A DNA stretch of 64,000 nt from Anabaena minutissima FACHB-250 (GTDB taxonomy: Bacteria > Cyanobacteriota > Cyanobacteriia > Cyanobacteriales > Nostocaceae), in assembly GCF_014697125.1 (NCBI RefSeq), contig NZ_JACJRG010000008.1, positions 147,831 through 211,830 of the forward strand. The letters are read 5' to 3'. Below, piece by piece: positions 1 through 8,520 of the stretch. A program made the position numbers and the translations under genes. Positions within the stretch are counted from its first letter, which is position 1, and every line of letters begins with the position of its first letter. The notes under the pieces were generated by a model. The model worked only from the letters and a program-made list of their open reading frames with translations. It made no database searches and was not told where the DNA came from.

Positions 1-1265
1 GAGTTTACCGAACGGGCAGAACCTCTTGCTAGGGGAGTGGGGGTAGAATTTTCAGTAGTCCCTTCTGTACTTAACAAAATAGTTGGGCGACCGGTTTCTT
101 GGGCGACTTGTCCGGCGACTAAGCCTAAAACACCCGCCGGCCATTGGGGGTCTTCTAGGACAATGACGCTAGTGGTGGAGAGGTCTAACTGTGTGAGTTT
201 TTGGGCTACTTGCGCTTGTACGTCTTTTTGTAGAGATTTGCGCCTAGTGTTGGCAAGTTCTGTAACTTCTGCTAATTCGTTGCAGTGTTTCACATCCCGA
301 CTGGTGAGTAATTCCACGCAGAAACTAGCATCGCCTTGGATGCGACTGACGGCGTTGATGCGGGGGCCTAAACCAAAGGAAATATCTGTGGGGCGATCGC
401 CATTTTTCTGGCATAATTCCAATAATCGCCCTACTCCTGGTCTACGACGCATGGCTGGCGGTTGTTGCAAATCAGCTTGCAGTCGTTGAATACCCAATTG
501 TGCTAAATATCGACAATCGCCAGTTAACTGGACTAAATCGGCAATTAACCCGACTGCGACTAAATCTAATAAATTCTCTAAGGGGTCTTGGGGAATACTA
601 GGTAATTTTTGATAAAGGGCTTCAACTAACTTATAAGCCACCGCCACCCCAGACAAATGAAACAATTGATGATCCTGCGGTAAATAACGAGGATTAATAA
701 TTGCTGTAACTGGTGGACGTTCTGCAGGTAAAGTATGGTGGTCTGTCACTATCACATCTATACCTAATTTTTGGGCATAGATAATTTCATCAATATTTGT
801 ACTGCCAGTATCGCAAGTAACTATTAATTTACAACCTTGTTTTGCTAAATTATTTATTCCTCGTTCATTTAAACCGTGGGATTCTTTTAAGCGATTGGGA
901 ATGTAATAAGTTAACTGTTGATGTTGAATGAAAAATTGTCCTAAACCATCCCACAGTACAGATGTAGAAGTGATACCATCCGCGTCAAAGTCTCCCCAAA
1001 TGGCTATTTTTTCACCTGCATTGCGTGCCTGTTGCAAGCGTGCCATTGCTAGTTGCATTTCTTGCTCAAACTCAAAGGGGCTAGCTGGTTGATATGTTTT
1101 ATGGTTAATAAAAGCAGCTAATTGTAATTTATCTTTAATGCCACGCTGCCACAATAATTGAGCCGCAAATAATCCCTTTGATGCAGGCGTATGCTGCTTT
1201 ACTAATTGGATAAACCACTCTGGGGGTTGTTCAGGCGTTGTTAAAATCCACTGCATTAAATTCAT
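1..1265 (-). CDS. recJ: RecJ single-stranded-DNA exonuclease, partial (3' end outside window)
   Basis: The reading frame is open from an ATG at 1265 to the left window edge, so about 420 N-terminal residues are visible and the C-terminus is missing. RecJ degrades single-stranded DNA 5' to 3' in recombination and repair. Visible DHH-family signatures are DFDADG (about residue 92), which binds metal, and TDHH (about residue 174), which names the family. Near the window edge the frame reads GSARS, the conserved glycine/arginine motif of the DHHA1 half. A TGA lies directly before the ATG at 1265, so translation starts there or at a second ATG at 1256. The downstream nuclease gene runs in the same direction after a 197-base gap. 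Family identity is near certain; activity is inferred. Confidence 0.93.
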   Translation of the reverse strand, partial: MNLMQWILTTPEQPPEWFIQLVKQHTPASKGLFAAQLLWQRGIKDKLQLAAFINHKTYQPASPFEFEQEMQLAMARLQQARNAGEKIAIWGDFDADGITSTSVLWDGLGQFFIQHQQLTYYIPNRLKESHGLNERGINNLAKQGCKLIVTCDTGSTNIDEIIYAQKLGIDVIVTDHHTLPAERPPVTAIINPRYLPQDHQLFHLSGVAVAYKLVEALYQKLPSIPQDPLENLLDLVAVGLIADLVQLTGDCRYLAQLGIQRLQADLQQPPAMRRRPGVGRLLELCQKNGDRPTDISFGLGPRINAVSRIQGDASFCVELLTSRDVKHCNELAEVTELANTRRKSLQKDVQAQVAQKLTQLDLSTTSVIVLEDPQWPAGVLGLVAGQVAQETGRPTILLSTEGTTENSTPTPLARGSARSVN

Positions 1266-1281
1266 TCAAAATTAAAATCAA

Positions 1282-1307
1282 GTTCGTAGTAAGGACTTTA
1301 GTCCTTA
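1282..1307. repeat. Dispersed palindromic repeat, GGACTTTAGTCC family
   Basis: The stretch carries GTTCGTAGTAAGGACTTTAG followed by TCCTTA, whose core is a perfect palindrome. Related copies lie at 6176-6200 (opposite orientation) and 31184-31238 (an extended inverted pair). All three sit between genes. It looks like a dispersed intergenic repeat of the kind common in Nostoc-type genomes; its function is unknown. Confidence 0.7.
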
Positions 1308-1355
1308 TTTTTGTCTATAGCTTCTATCTGATAAATGATGATGCCCCATTCCCAA

Positions 1356-2159
1356 TTAAATTGATACTTCTTGAATATTAGCGAGATTTGGTAAAGAGTT
1401 TTGAGTATTTGCTTCTTCAGTAGTGGGAATACGATCGCACTTCATGGCAAACTGACAATAATCACAGGCTTTGTTTCCTACCAACACTTGGGGAAATGGC
1501 TGGTTTTGTTGATAAAGTGCTAACCAATTAGTTAATTTATTTAACAACTGATGAAGTTTTTTAGCTGTTTTTTCGTGTTCGCTAGTGCTGTAAGTAAATT
1601 TAAGATTTTGCGGTTTACCTTCAGACTGGATAAACCAATAGGTCATAGAAATATTTTCTGGCAAGTAGGTACTAGTCTCCGCTAAGACGTACATATATAA
1701 GCGCGTTTGCCAATTTTGGGCTAACTTGCGTTTATCTGGAGGTTTGGGATAAGTTTTCCAATCTAAGATTTGGGCTTGTTGGGAATCGCCTATGAGTAAA
1801 TCATAAATAACTGTCAGTAAATAATCTTGCACTTGCAGGGTGCGGTAATGTTCACTTTCACGGAAAGTTTGCTCATCCTTTGTAGGTTGAATAATCTCTG
1901 GTGCTGCATCCGCAAAAGCAGACATCCAACTTTGTAGTTTTATATCTGTTGCTAAAAGATGATGAATTGGTAAACCCATTTCTCGCTGCTGCATCAGCAA
2001 GTGAAAGCGACTACCTAAAGTCTGGCGTTCTTCCTGTTCAGGATCTAAAGGCGAGTTGAGTTGTTCTAAATAAGTGTGCTGGAATTTACGCGGACAAGTC
2101 TCCAGTAAATTGAGATGTCCTTGAGACAGCCTTAATAGTTGAGTAGGAGTGATCAGCAT
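1356..2159 (-). CDS. PD-(D/E)XK (RecB/Cas4-like) nuclease with probable Fe-S cluster
   Basis: This 267-residue protein has the layout of RecB-family nucleases with an iron-sulphur cluster, such as Cas4 and the AddB C-terminal domain. CPRKF at residues 22-26 supplies a first cysteine, and C232, C235 and C241 form a C-terminal cluster (C-x2-C-x5-C). Between them lie the nuclease residues: D120 in VIYD, D133 and K135 in DWK, and the Q151/Y155 pair of the QxxxY motif. These predict a metal-dependent DNA nuclease with a 4Fe-4S-stabilised fold. It follows recJ on the same strand, fitting a repair role, but no Cas genes or CRISPR repeats are nearby, so a CRISPR role is not supported. The substrate is unknown. 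Confidence 0.82.
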   Translation of the reverse strand: MLITPTQLLRLSQGHLNLLETCPRKFQHTYLEQLNSPLDPEQEERQTLGSRFHLLMQQREMGLPIHHLLATDIKLQSWMSAFADAAPEIIQPTKDEQTFRESEHYRTLQVQDYLLTVIYDLLIGDSQQAQILDWKTYPKPPDKRKLAQNWQTRLYMYVLAETSTYLPENISMTYWFIQSEGKPQNLKFTYSTSEHEKTAKKLHQLLNKLTNWLALYQQNQPFPQVLVGNKACDYCQFAMKCDRIPTTEEANTQNSLPNLANIQEVSI

Positions 2160-2206
2160 TCTCCTATTTTAGAAGCGATCGCCCAACTCTGCGCCCCCTG
2201 CAATGA

Positions 2207-2258
2207 GAAAAGGGGAAAGAATGAGTCTAACTTGTTCACTTCATCCTTTCCCCTTTTT
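2207..2258 (-). terminator. Probable rho-independent terminator after def operon
   Basis: An inverted repeat pairs AAAAGGGGAAA (2207-2219 region) with TTTCCCCTTTT (2246-2258 region) across a loop of about 26 bases. Read on the minus strand it begins 14 bases after the stop of the small membrane protein gene. It is A/T-rich at both outer ends, so it could stop transcription from either side. Confidence 0.55.
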
Positions 2259-2271
2259 ATGTACCTGATGC

Positions 2272-2475
2272 TTATTTAATGTTAGCCCGTGCATCCCTCA
2301 CTGCGGCAACAAAAAATAATCCTGTCAGAGGAATACTCAAAGCTAAGATAATTGAAGTGATTTGGACACCTAAATCTGGCTGTCCCGAACTTAATTCAAA
2401 CACTGAACCAACAGCCGCGATCGCTGTTACACAAGAGCTTCCTAGAAAAAAACCGCTTTTTGGAGTTAAATACAC
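2272..2475 (-). CDS. Small two-helix membrane protein, cyanobacterial, unknown function
   Basis: I do not recognise a named family for this 67-residue protein. It has two hydrophobic segments (about residues 8-27 and 38-58), a short glycine/glutamine-containing loop between them, and a basic tail ending ARANIK. This suggests a small integral membrane protein with two helices. It begins 12 bases after the stop of def on the same strand, and a likely terminator follows 14 bases after its own stop, so the two are probably co-transcribed. Size and hydrophobic pattern resemble small thylakoid or cytoplasmic membrane proteins, but no cofactor ligand is evident. The gene call rests on length, spacing and composition. 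Confidence 0.6.
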   Translation of the reverse strand: MYLTPKSGFFLGSSCVTAIAAVGSVFELSSGQPDLGVQITSIILALSIPLTGLFFVAAVRDARANIK

Positions 2476-2487
2476 TACTAGACCACC

Positions 2488-3051
2488 CTACGCTACTGGT
2501 TTGACTGCTTGATATGAGAAGCCATTTTTAGATAACTCCTGCGCCAAAGTCAAGGAGTTTTCCACACGATCTACAAACACTACCCCATTGAGGTGATCCA
2601 TTTCATGCTGAATGCAGCGTCCGAGTAAGTCAGTTGCTTTCAGGGTTTGGGGACGGCCATTTTCATCTTTATAAGCCACTTCCACCACTTCGGGACGTTT
2701 TACATCCAGATATACGCCAGGAATGCTTAAACACCCTTCCTGAGCCATAGAAACGTCGCGGCTGACTTGTTTGATGGTGGGGTTAATCAATATCAGTGGT
2801 GGATTCTCAGGTTTATCGGGTTCGCAGTCGATAACTATAAGTTGTTTATGAACTCCTACTTGGGGTGCAGCCAAACCTATCCCATCACTGCTGTACATGG
2901 TTTGTAGCATTTCGCGTATAAGTTGACGAATTTCATCATCTATTTTGGTGATGCGTTTTGCAGGTTGACGCAAGACGCGATCGCCTAGATAGTGAAGTTG
3001 CAAAGGTGGGTTTTTTAACTTTTTTTTCTCAACAGCAATTTCAGAAGGCAT
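2488..3051 (-). CDS. def: Peptide deformylase
   Basis: Peptide deformylase removes the formyl group from the N-terminal methionine of new proteins in the cytoplasm. All three diagnostic motifs of the family are present: GIGLAAPQVG (residues 57-66), EGCLSIPG (105-112, with the metal ligand C107) and HEMDH (149-153, two histidine ligands and the catalytic glutamate). At 187 residues it is the usual length for a type 1 enzyme. The first 15 residues before the conserved LQLHYLGD are lysine-rich and variable, and the ATG at 3051 is the only sensible start. A small membrane protein gene follows 12 bases downstream. Confidence 0.97.
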   Translation of the reverse strand: MPSEIAVEKKKLKNPPLQLHYLGDRVLRQPAKRITKIDDEIRQLIREMLQTMYSSDGIGLAAPQVGVHKQLIVIDCEPDKPENPPLILINPTIKQVSRDVSMAQEGCLSIPGVYLDVKRPEVVEVAYKDENGRPQTLKATDLLGRCIQHEMDHLNGVVFVDRVENSLTLAQELSKNGFSYQAVKPVA

Positions 3052-3222
3052 GACTCTCGATGGCTAGATTGTGAAAATTCCTATTAATTTAATTCTATCA
3101 ATAGGCTGGGGATTGGGAATTGGGGATTGGTTGTTGACTTCAGCAATCAGCACTTTCATTTTGAATTTTGTACACCTGCGGAGAACCCGTAGGATATTTT
3201 GAACTCACCAAAGGGGTGATCT

Positions 3223-4125
3223 ATGTTTAAATTTCTTACAAAACTTGACTATCTACTAAAAGAAACTTTCCTGGGGTTGCTGCGCGGTGGTTGGATGAAT
3301 TGGGCGGCTGTTAGTACGGTGACTGTATTATTATTTTTGTTTGGTTTGAGTTTGCAGACTTCTTGGCAAGTGGAAAAACTCCTCAACCAATTCGGTAGTC
3401 AGCTAGAGGTATCAGTTTATCTGGATTCTGGTACACGCGCTCGAACTATTGAAACACTGGTGGTGCAAATGCCAGATGTGGTAAATGTGCAAACTATTAC
3501 TAAAGAGCAAGCTTGGACTAAGTTAGTTAAGGAAATGGGAATTTCTGATATTGATGGTGCGACGCAACAACTAGGAGAAAATCCTTTGGTTGATGAGATG
3601 AAGGTGAAAGCACGTAACCCTCAAGTTGTCCCTAATTTAGCTACGCAACTGGCTAAGTTACAGGGAGTGGAGACGGTGCAGTATATCGATGAGGCGGTGA
3701 AACGCATTGCACAGTTACACCGGGGGTTAAATTTGGTGACATTGACAATTACAAGTATTTTGACATTAACTGCGATCGCTGTCACCACTACTACCATCCG
3801 TCTGATTGTGTTAGCGCGTCGCCAGGAAATTGAAATTATGCAGCTAGTGGGTGCAACTGCGGCGTGGATTTACCTACCATTTATTTTACAAGGAATTGCC
3901 TTTGGTTTAGTTGGTGGTGCGATCGCTTGGAGTTTCATTTCTGTTATCCAACAGTTCATCAGTCAGTTACTCACCAATCAACCAGAATTTATTCAATTTA
4001 TTACCAACGGGTTACAACTTACTCCTGCACAAATTTTACTCTTACCCTTAACTCTGTTAGGTTTTGGTGCAGTTGTGGGATTAATTGGCAGTTTATTTGC
4101 TGTCAGACGTTTTGCTAAAAGTTAA
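3223..4125 (+). CDS. ftsX: Cell-division ABC transporter permease FtsX
   Basis: FtsX is the membrane half of the FtsEX complex, which links division to peptidoglycan hydrolase control. The 300-residue protein shows the family plan: a first membrane helix (about residues 23-45), a periplasmic domain of roughly 125 residues beginning EVSVYLDSG, then three helices near 170-195, 220-245 and 272-297. The last three belong to the FtsX permease fold, with RRQEIEIMQLVGA on the cytoplasmic side. A purine-rich AAAGGGG lies 7 bases before the ATG at 3223. No ftsE is next to it; cyanobacteria often separate the two genes. The next gene is convergent. Confidence 0.92.
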   Translation: MFKFLTKLDYLLKETFLGLLRGGWMNWAAVSTVTVLLFLFGLSLQTSWQVEKLLNQFGSQLEVSVYLDSGTRARTIETLVVQMPDVVNVQTITKEQAWTKLVKEMGISDIDGATQQLGENPLVDEMKVKARNPQVVPNLATQLAKLQGVETVQYIDEAVKRIAQLHRGLNLVTLTITSILTLTAIAVTTTTIRLIVLARRQEIEIMQLVGATAAWIYLPFILQGIAFGLVGGAIAWSFISVIQQFISQLLTNQPEFIQFITNGLQLTPAQILLLPLTLLGFGAVVGLIGSLFAVRRFAKS

Positions 4126-4171
4126 GAAACTGTACTTACTCTTTATTTTTGTCAAAAATCATACTAAATCT

Positions 4172-6097
4172 CTATACTACGACGCGAAACCCAATACAAT
4201 TACTACGGTAATTTGGTACACCACTACCACGATAGCTACTCCGAGATAAAGCTGGTGCATATAGCCAAGAACCACCACGCAATAACCTAAAACTTTGATT
4301 TCCAGCAGTTAGCCAAGCACTACCATCCGTAGGTGCGCCTTGGTAATTCTTATGTAAGTAATCTTGACACCACTCATAAACATTACCGTGCATATCATAT
4401 AAACCAAAAGTATTGGGGGGAAAACTATTGACTGGTGTTGTCTGTTGGCGAAATCTACCTTTGGGCGCAAAAGCATACGTCTCAATTCCTTTATAGTTAG
4501 CTAAGTCAGTGGTAATTGTTTCACCAAAGTGAAAGGGTGTAGTAGTTCCTGCACGACACGCATATTCCCATTCTGCTTCGCTAGGTAAACGATATTTGCG
4601 TCCTATCTTTTGTGATAACCTGGCACAAAATTCTTGTGCATCTTGCCAAGATACAGTTTCTATCGGTCTATCTGCACCTTTAAATGTTGATGGTTGAGGA
4701 TTCAAGGATTGTTTTACTTGAGGCAAAGCTGCTACAGCTTGCCATTGTGCTTGAGTTATGGGAAACTTACCCATCAAAAAAGGTTGGATAGTAACTTGGT
4801 GCTGTGGATGCTCGTTATTATCTGCTTTATCGTGTGGCGAACCCATCAGAAAACTACCGCCAGGAATCGACACCATTTCTAAAATGATGCCATTACCTAA
4901 ATCTTCTAAAAAAAAGTTTGCACTTTGAGATTGACGGCTAATTTCTTTTCCTCTTTCATCCACTGTAAATACATCAAATTTAAATATTTTTAGAGGTAAC
5001 CCGTTATTTGTTCGACTTGATTGAACAGGTGTTGATGGCTGTTGAGATACAGGTTTCACAGGGGGTGATAGTGGTTTAGGTACAGGTTTGACAGGTATTA
5101 ATTGCTGTTGAGATAAAGGATTTACAGAGGGCGATGGTGGTTGAGGAACTGATAAAATAGTGGGTGCAACTTGAGTTGGATAATTATTCAAATCTTGTAA
5201 AACTTCTGCTGCTGATTGATATCTTTCTCTAGGTAAATGTTTGAGTAATTTATCTAAAATTTGCCCTAAATTATCACTAACACTAATGCCTTTTTCTTGT
5301 GAAATATCTCGCCACAACCACTGAGCATTATAGGCATCATAAAGACGATCAAATAAATTACCAGAGGCATCTTGTCCAGCTAAACATTGAGTTAACAGCC
5401 GCGCACAAGTTGCACCCAAGGCATATAAATCACTAGCCGGAGATGCAAAACCTGACATTTGTTCACTCGGTGCATAACCAACGGTAAAAATTCCTGTGGC
5501 TTGTCTGGCTAGACTCGTTTGGGTGACTTGTTTTGCTCCACCAAAGTCAATTAACACCAGTTTGCCATCACTCTGGCGGTGCATGATATTTTCTGGTTTA
5601 ATATCTCGGTGGATGACATTGCGATCGTGGATAAATTGCATAACTGGTAATAAATCAGCAAGAACTTGGCGAATATTTTCTTCTGTAAAAGTTTGTTGTC
5701 GCAGTTCTGCTAATAAAGTCTGTCCTTGGATAAATTCTTGGACTAAATACAAGCTTGAACCTTGTTCAAAATAAGCCATGAGTCTGGGAATTTGGGAGTG
5801 ATTTTCTCCCAGTTCATACAGGCGTTTTGCTTCTTGTTTGAATAATTCTGCTGCTTTGGCGAGTGCAGCAGTCCCTTGAACTTGGGGAAAAAATTGTTTG
5901 ATGACACAAGGATCATCAAATCTAGTTATGTCTTGGGCTGCGTAAGTTTTGCCAAATCCGCCTTCTCCTAGTAGGTTTAAAACACGGTAGCGGTTGACGA
6001 GTAGGTTGCTGAAGTTGCTGTGTCCGCAAGTCAGGCAAAATTTATTACCGTCTGGGTTGAAGGGGTTAGAGCAATTAAGATTTTGGCAGATTTGCAT
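4172..6097 (-). CDS. Zinc-ribbon Ser/Thr protein kinase fused to an FGE/sulfatase-modifying-factor domain
   Basis: Three modules lie in order in this 641-residue protein. Residues 1-25 form a zinc ribbon (C4, C9, C21, C24). Residues about 35-300 are a Hanks-type kinase with GEGGFGKTY, the ATP lysine in VIKQ (K67), HRDIKPEN (163-170) and DFG (184-186), all intact, so activity is expected. A linker of about 80 residues rich in proline and glutamine follows. Residues about 400-641 are a formylglycine-generating-enzyme-like domain, recognised by IPGGSFLMGS, WEYACRAGT, GNVYEWCQDY and RGGSW. Such fusions are known in filamentous cyanobacteria. The FGE-like domain could bind a ligand or modify a target; catalytic cysteines were not verified. 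Partners are unknown. Confidence 0.88.
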   Translation of the reverse strand: MQICQNLNCSNPFNPDGNKFCLTCGHSNFSNLLVNRYRVLNLLGEGGFGKTYAAQDITRFDDPCVIKQFFPQVQGTAALAKAAELFKQEAKRLYELGENHSQIPRLMAYFEQGSSLYLVQEFIQGQTLLAELRQQTFTEENIRQVLADLLPVMQFIHDRNVIHRDIKPENIMHRQSDGKLVLIDFGGAKQVTQTSLARQATGIFTVGYAPSEQMSGFASPASDLYALGATCARLLTQCLAGQDASGNLFDRLYDAYNAQWLWRDISQEKGISVSDNLGQILDKLLKHLPRERYQSAAEVLQDLNNYPTQVAPTILSVPQPPSPSVNPLSQQQLIPVKPVPKPLSPPVKPVSQQPSTPVQSSRTNNGLPLKIFKFDVFTVDERGKEISRQSQSANFFLEDLGNGIILEMVSIPGGSFLMGSPHDKADNNEHPQHQVTIQPFLMGKFPITQAQWQAVAALPQVKQSLNPQPSTFKGADRPIETVSWQDAQEFCARLSQKIGRKYRLPSEAEWEYACRAGTTTPFHFGETITTDLANYKGIETYAFAPKGRFRQQTTPVNSFPPNTFGLYDMHGNVYEWCQDYLHKNYQGAPTDGSAWLTAGNQSFRLLRGGSWLYAPALSRSSYRGSGVPNYRSNCIGFRVVV

Positions 6098-6405
6098 AAC
6101 TTAGAGTTACAGCAAGTTTATTGTGAATAGTATACTAATTTCCCTGCCAAACTTAAGTGTGTCATTAGGAAATCGGGACTAAAGTCCTAACTACGAAGCA
6201 ATAAGTCAGGACTTACGCATTGACAAATTAAACAAAAAATGCAGTAGGACGAATTGGTCACATCTCGGCTCAATACCAAGTTTGGATAAACCTAATATAA
6301 ATTTTTGGGAAAATGTCTCGAATCAATGACTTTGCATAAAAGTCTCATGTAACATCATAAATTAAGTATAATCACTGTATGGTCATTGACCCATACCCAT
6401 AAAAC
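6098..6405. other. Intergenic region with two dispersed repeats
   Basis: This gap lies between two divergent genes, the kinase-FGE fusion and the PEP-CTERM protein, so it should hold both promoters. It contains a GGGACTAAAGTCC repeat copy at 6176-6200 and AGGACTTACGCATTGA at 6208-6224. The latter 16-mer recurs exactly, in opposite orientation, at 40989-41004. I see no RNA gene or clear promoter motif. Confidence 0.6.
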
Positions 6406-7143
6406 ATGAAGAAAACAAGCTTTTTTGGTTTTCAAGTTTTTACATTGGGTTTAGCTAGTGTGGCAATTTCTGCAATTTCTGCCCATAGTGCTACAGCCGC
6501 AACAATTAATCTTACATTCACGAAACTATCAGGTTTAACTGGCGGCACTCCACAGGGAACAGCTGTTTTCCGTGCTGATTTATCTGATCTAGGCTTCGAC
6601 ATCAGTTCTATAACAATTGCTGATAGCAATAGTGCTAGTGGGGGGTCAGGTAGCGAATTTAGTGGTTTTGATTTAGATGGAATCAAGCTCAGTAACACCT
6701 TAATTACTGATGCCTCGCTCATCAACACTTTGCCCAGTTTGAGTGTGTTCAATTTTAGTCCATCTGGAACAATTTTTACACCTGGAACTCAAAGACCTCC
6801 AGTTGCTCCCACACTATTTGGTACTAGTGGAGGTACAATCGACAACACTATTGCTACATTAGGTGATTTTGACGGTAATTCTACAACTGGTGCTTCAGCA
6901 GCAGGCTTCGCTAGTTTAGGTGATGGTGGTAAAGTTGGATTTAACCTGACCAGTCTCGTTTCTACAACTGGGCTGCTATACCTTTACATTGGAGAAGTTG
7001 GTGACAATGGTGAAGTCGCAGACGGTCAAATAACAGTCTCCAGCAATCCTATAAGTGTTCCAGAGCCTTCTAGTTTAGCAGCTTTATCTTTGATGAGTAT
7101 TGGGTTGACAGCACTTCGTAGAAAGAAAATGAATGCTGTGTAA
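6406..7143 (+). CDS. PEP-CTERM sorted exported protein
   Basis: The 245-residue protein begins with a signal peptide: a KKTSFF basic start, a hydrophobic core, and a likely cleavage near AATIN at about residue 32. The mature part is low in charge and rich in serine, threonine, glycine and aspartate. It ends with the PEP-CTERM sorting signal: VPEPSS at about residues 220-225, one hydrophobic helix, then RRKK. Such proteins are exported, recognised by exosortase and usually linked to surface polysaccharide. The body has no recognisable enzyme motif. A strong terminator follows 28 bases after the stop. The start at 6406 directly precedes the signal peptide, so it is well supported. Confidence 0.85.
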   Translation: MKKTSFFGFQVFTLGLASVAISAISAHSATAATINLTFTKLSGLTGGTPQGTAVFRADLSDLGFDISSITIADSNSASGGSGSEFSGFDLDGIKLSNTLITDASLINTLPSLSVFNFSPSGTIFTPGTQRPPVAPTLFGTSGGTIDNTIATLGDFDGNSTTGASAAGFASLGDGGKVGFNLTSLVSTTGLLYLYIGEVGDNGEVADGQITVSSNPISVPEPSSLAALSLMSIGLTALRRKKMNAV

Positions 7144-7170
7144 TTTGGAGTTGAATGATATATTCGGTAA

Positions 7171-7212
7171 AAAATATAACATAGGTGCAATGTACCTATG
7201 TTATATTTTTTT
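7171..7212 (+). terminator. Rho-independent terminator of the PEP-CTERM gene
   Basis: A 15-16 base stem pairs AAAATATAACATAGGT (7171-7186) with ACCTATGTTATATTTT (from 7194) around a 7-base loop and runs into seven T residues. It begins 28 bases after the stop codon at 7143. Confidence 0.85.
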
Positions 7213-7590
7213 ACTGGATATTGCTAGTAGGGGTAGATATGGGTATCAGTTAGGTTGAGGGGAAGAGAATACTTTCCCTCAACCTAACTGTAGCTGAAGC
7301 TGGCGCAGCTTCATGGATTTGTAGAAAGCATTCATGAGCAGATTCCTACCTCTGCAAATGTCTCATTGCAGAGGTAGAAGCAATTTTAATTGCCGATTAC
7401 ACTTTTTTCTAAAAAGGTATAATCTCTAGAATGTATTAAAAATGACGGTTGACTAAGAAGCAATCTCTGATTTCCTGAAAGTGCTTAGGTCATGTAAGTA
7501 TATTTTCTAAACCATACTGGAAGATTGATTTTTCCTACGTTAACGTATATATTGCTTCCCATCTTTTGCCGCTAAAGTCTTTATCTCACA
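7213..7590. other. Intergenic hairpin cluster
   Basis: Three further perfect or near-perfect stem-loops follow the terminator. The first is a 17-18 bp stem at 7247-7290 (CAGTTAGGTTGAGGG with its complement). The second is an 8-bp stem TGAAGCTG/CAGCTTCA at about 7295-7313. The third is a 12-bp stem CTACCTCTGCAA/TTGCAGAGGTAG at 7346-7377 with an 8-base loop. The remaining DNA before rnhA is AT-rich with no other structure I can see. The hairpins could be repeat elements or a structured small RNA. Confidence 0.6.
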
Positions 7591-7611
7591 ATGCGGTTTG
7601 ATATTTTTACT

Positions 7612-8517
7612 ATGTCTACCCAAACAATCGAAAGCATATACACAGATGGTGCTTGCACCGGTAATCCTGGCCCTGGGGGTTGGGGTGTTGTTGTCTATTT
7701 CAGTGATGGCTCAATTCATGAAATGGGTGATGCAGCCAGTCATACTACGAATAATAAGATGGAAATGCAGGCTGCGATCGCCGCTTTACAATTTCTCCAG
7801 TCCTCTCGACAAACTGAACCTGTTACCCTTTATACCGATAGCGAATACTTGATTAATTGCGTGACTAAATGGGTGAAAGGCTGGAAACGAAAAGGCTGGA
7901 AAAAAGCAGATGGCAACCCAGTTCAAAATCAAGACCTGCTAGAAACTCTTGATGAACTCAATACCAAGCAGGTTAACTGGCATCATGTGCGCGGTCATTC
8001 TGGTAACGTAGGTAACGAACGTTGTGATGTAATTGCTCGCAGCTTTGCAACTGGCAAAATCCCATCTCTACAACAACTATCTAGTTCTAATGCTTACAAA
8101 TCTTTACTTAATAACAATGAAAATATTGTATCAAAAGTACCTAATCATGTTAAAACCTCTACAATAGTTAACAAAAAGACACAAGAAATCGCTACTTCCG
8201 CATCAAATACAACTGCTATGGAACCATCTACCGCACACGCTGCGGCTACAGTCGAAGAACAGCCACCGGAACAAAGGGTTGAACAACTCCGTAATTTAGT
8301 TGAAACTCTACGTATTGCTGACGAAATTGCCGCTAAAGGCTACCTAATTACCAGTTCTGAATTAGCTTACTTGATGGATGTCCATGCTAGTGCTGTCACC
8401 AGTCGAGGAGACCAATGGCGATGGCGAAATTGGATAGTCTCAAGAGTACGACGTGAAGGAAATCAAATTCTCTGGGAACTAGAAAGAGGCGATCGCCTAG
8501 GAGGTGAAGAAGAGTGA
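7612..8517 (+). CDS. rnhA: Ribonuclease HI with C-terminal extension
   Basis: RNase HI cuts the RNA strand of RNA-DNA hybrids. All catalytic residues are present, counted from the ATG at 7612: D12 in YTDGACTGNPGPGGWG, E51 in NKMEMQ, D76 in YTDSEYL, H129 in VRGHSGN and D139 in ERCD. An ATG at 7591 would add seven residues (MRFDIFT), but MSTQTIE begins where the family normally does. The enzyme domain ends near residue 150. A serine/threonine/asparagine-rich linker follows, then a conserved-looking domain from about 225 to 300 containing ITSSELAYLMDVHASAVTSR, which resembles a small winged-helix or DNA-binding fold. The total of 301 residues is about twice the usual RNase HI length. Confidence 0.93.
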   Translation: MSTQTIESIYTDGACTGNPGPGGWGVVVYFSDGSIHEMGDAASHTTNNKMEMQAAIAALQFLQSSRQTEPVTLYTDSEYLINCVTKWVKGWKRKGWKKADGNPVQNQDLLETLDELNTKQVNWHHVRGHSGNVGNERCDVIARSFATGKIPSLQQLSSSNAYKSLLNNNENIVSKVPNHVKTSTIVNKKTQEIATSASNTTAMEPSTAHAAATVEEQPPEQRVEQLRNLVETLRIADEIAAKGYLITSSELAYLMDVHASAVTSRGDQWRWRNWIVSRVRREGNQILWELERGDRLGGEEE

Positions 8518-8520
8518 GGG

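Noticed and set aside
37..489. 150-codon frame on the plus strand at the left edge
   Set aside because: It is the complement of recJ, whose motifs are unmistakable.
1356..2159. Cas4 of a CRISPR system
   Set aside because: Motifs fit the RecB/Cas4 superfamily, but there are no Cas genes or repeats nearby.
2207..2258. A small RNA gene at this hairpin
   Set aside because: The position after a stop codon and the A/T flanks make a terminator the simpler explanation.
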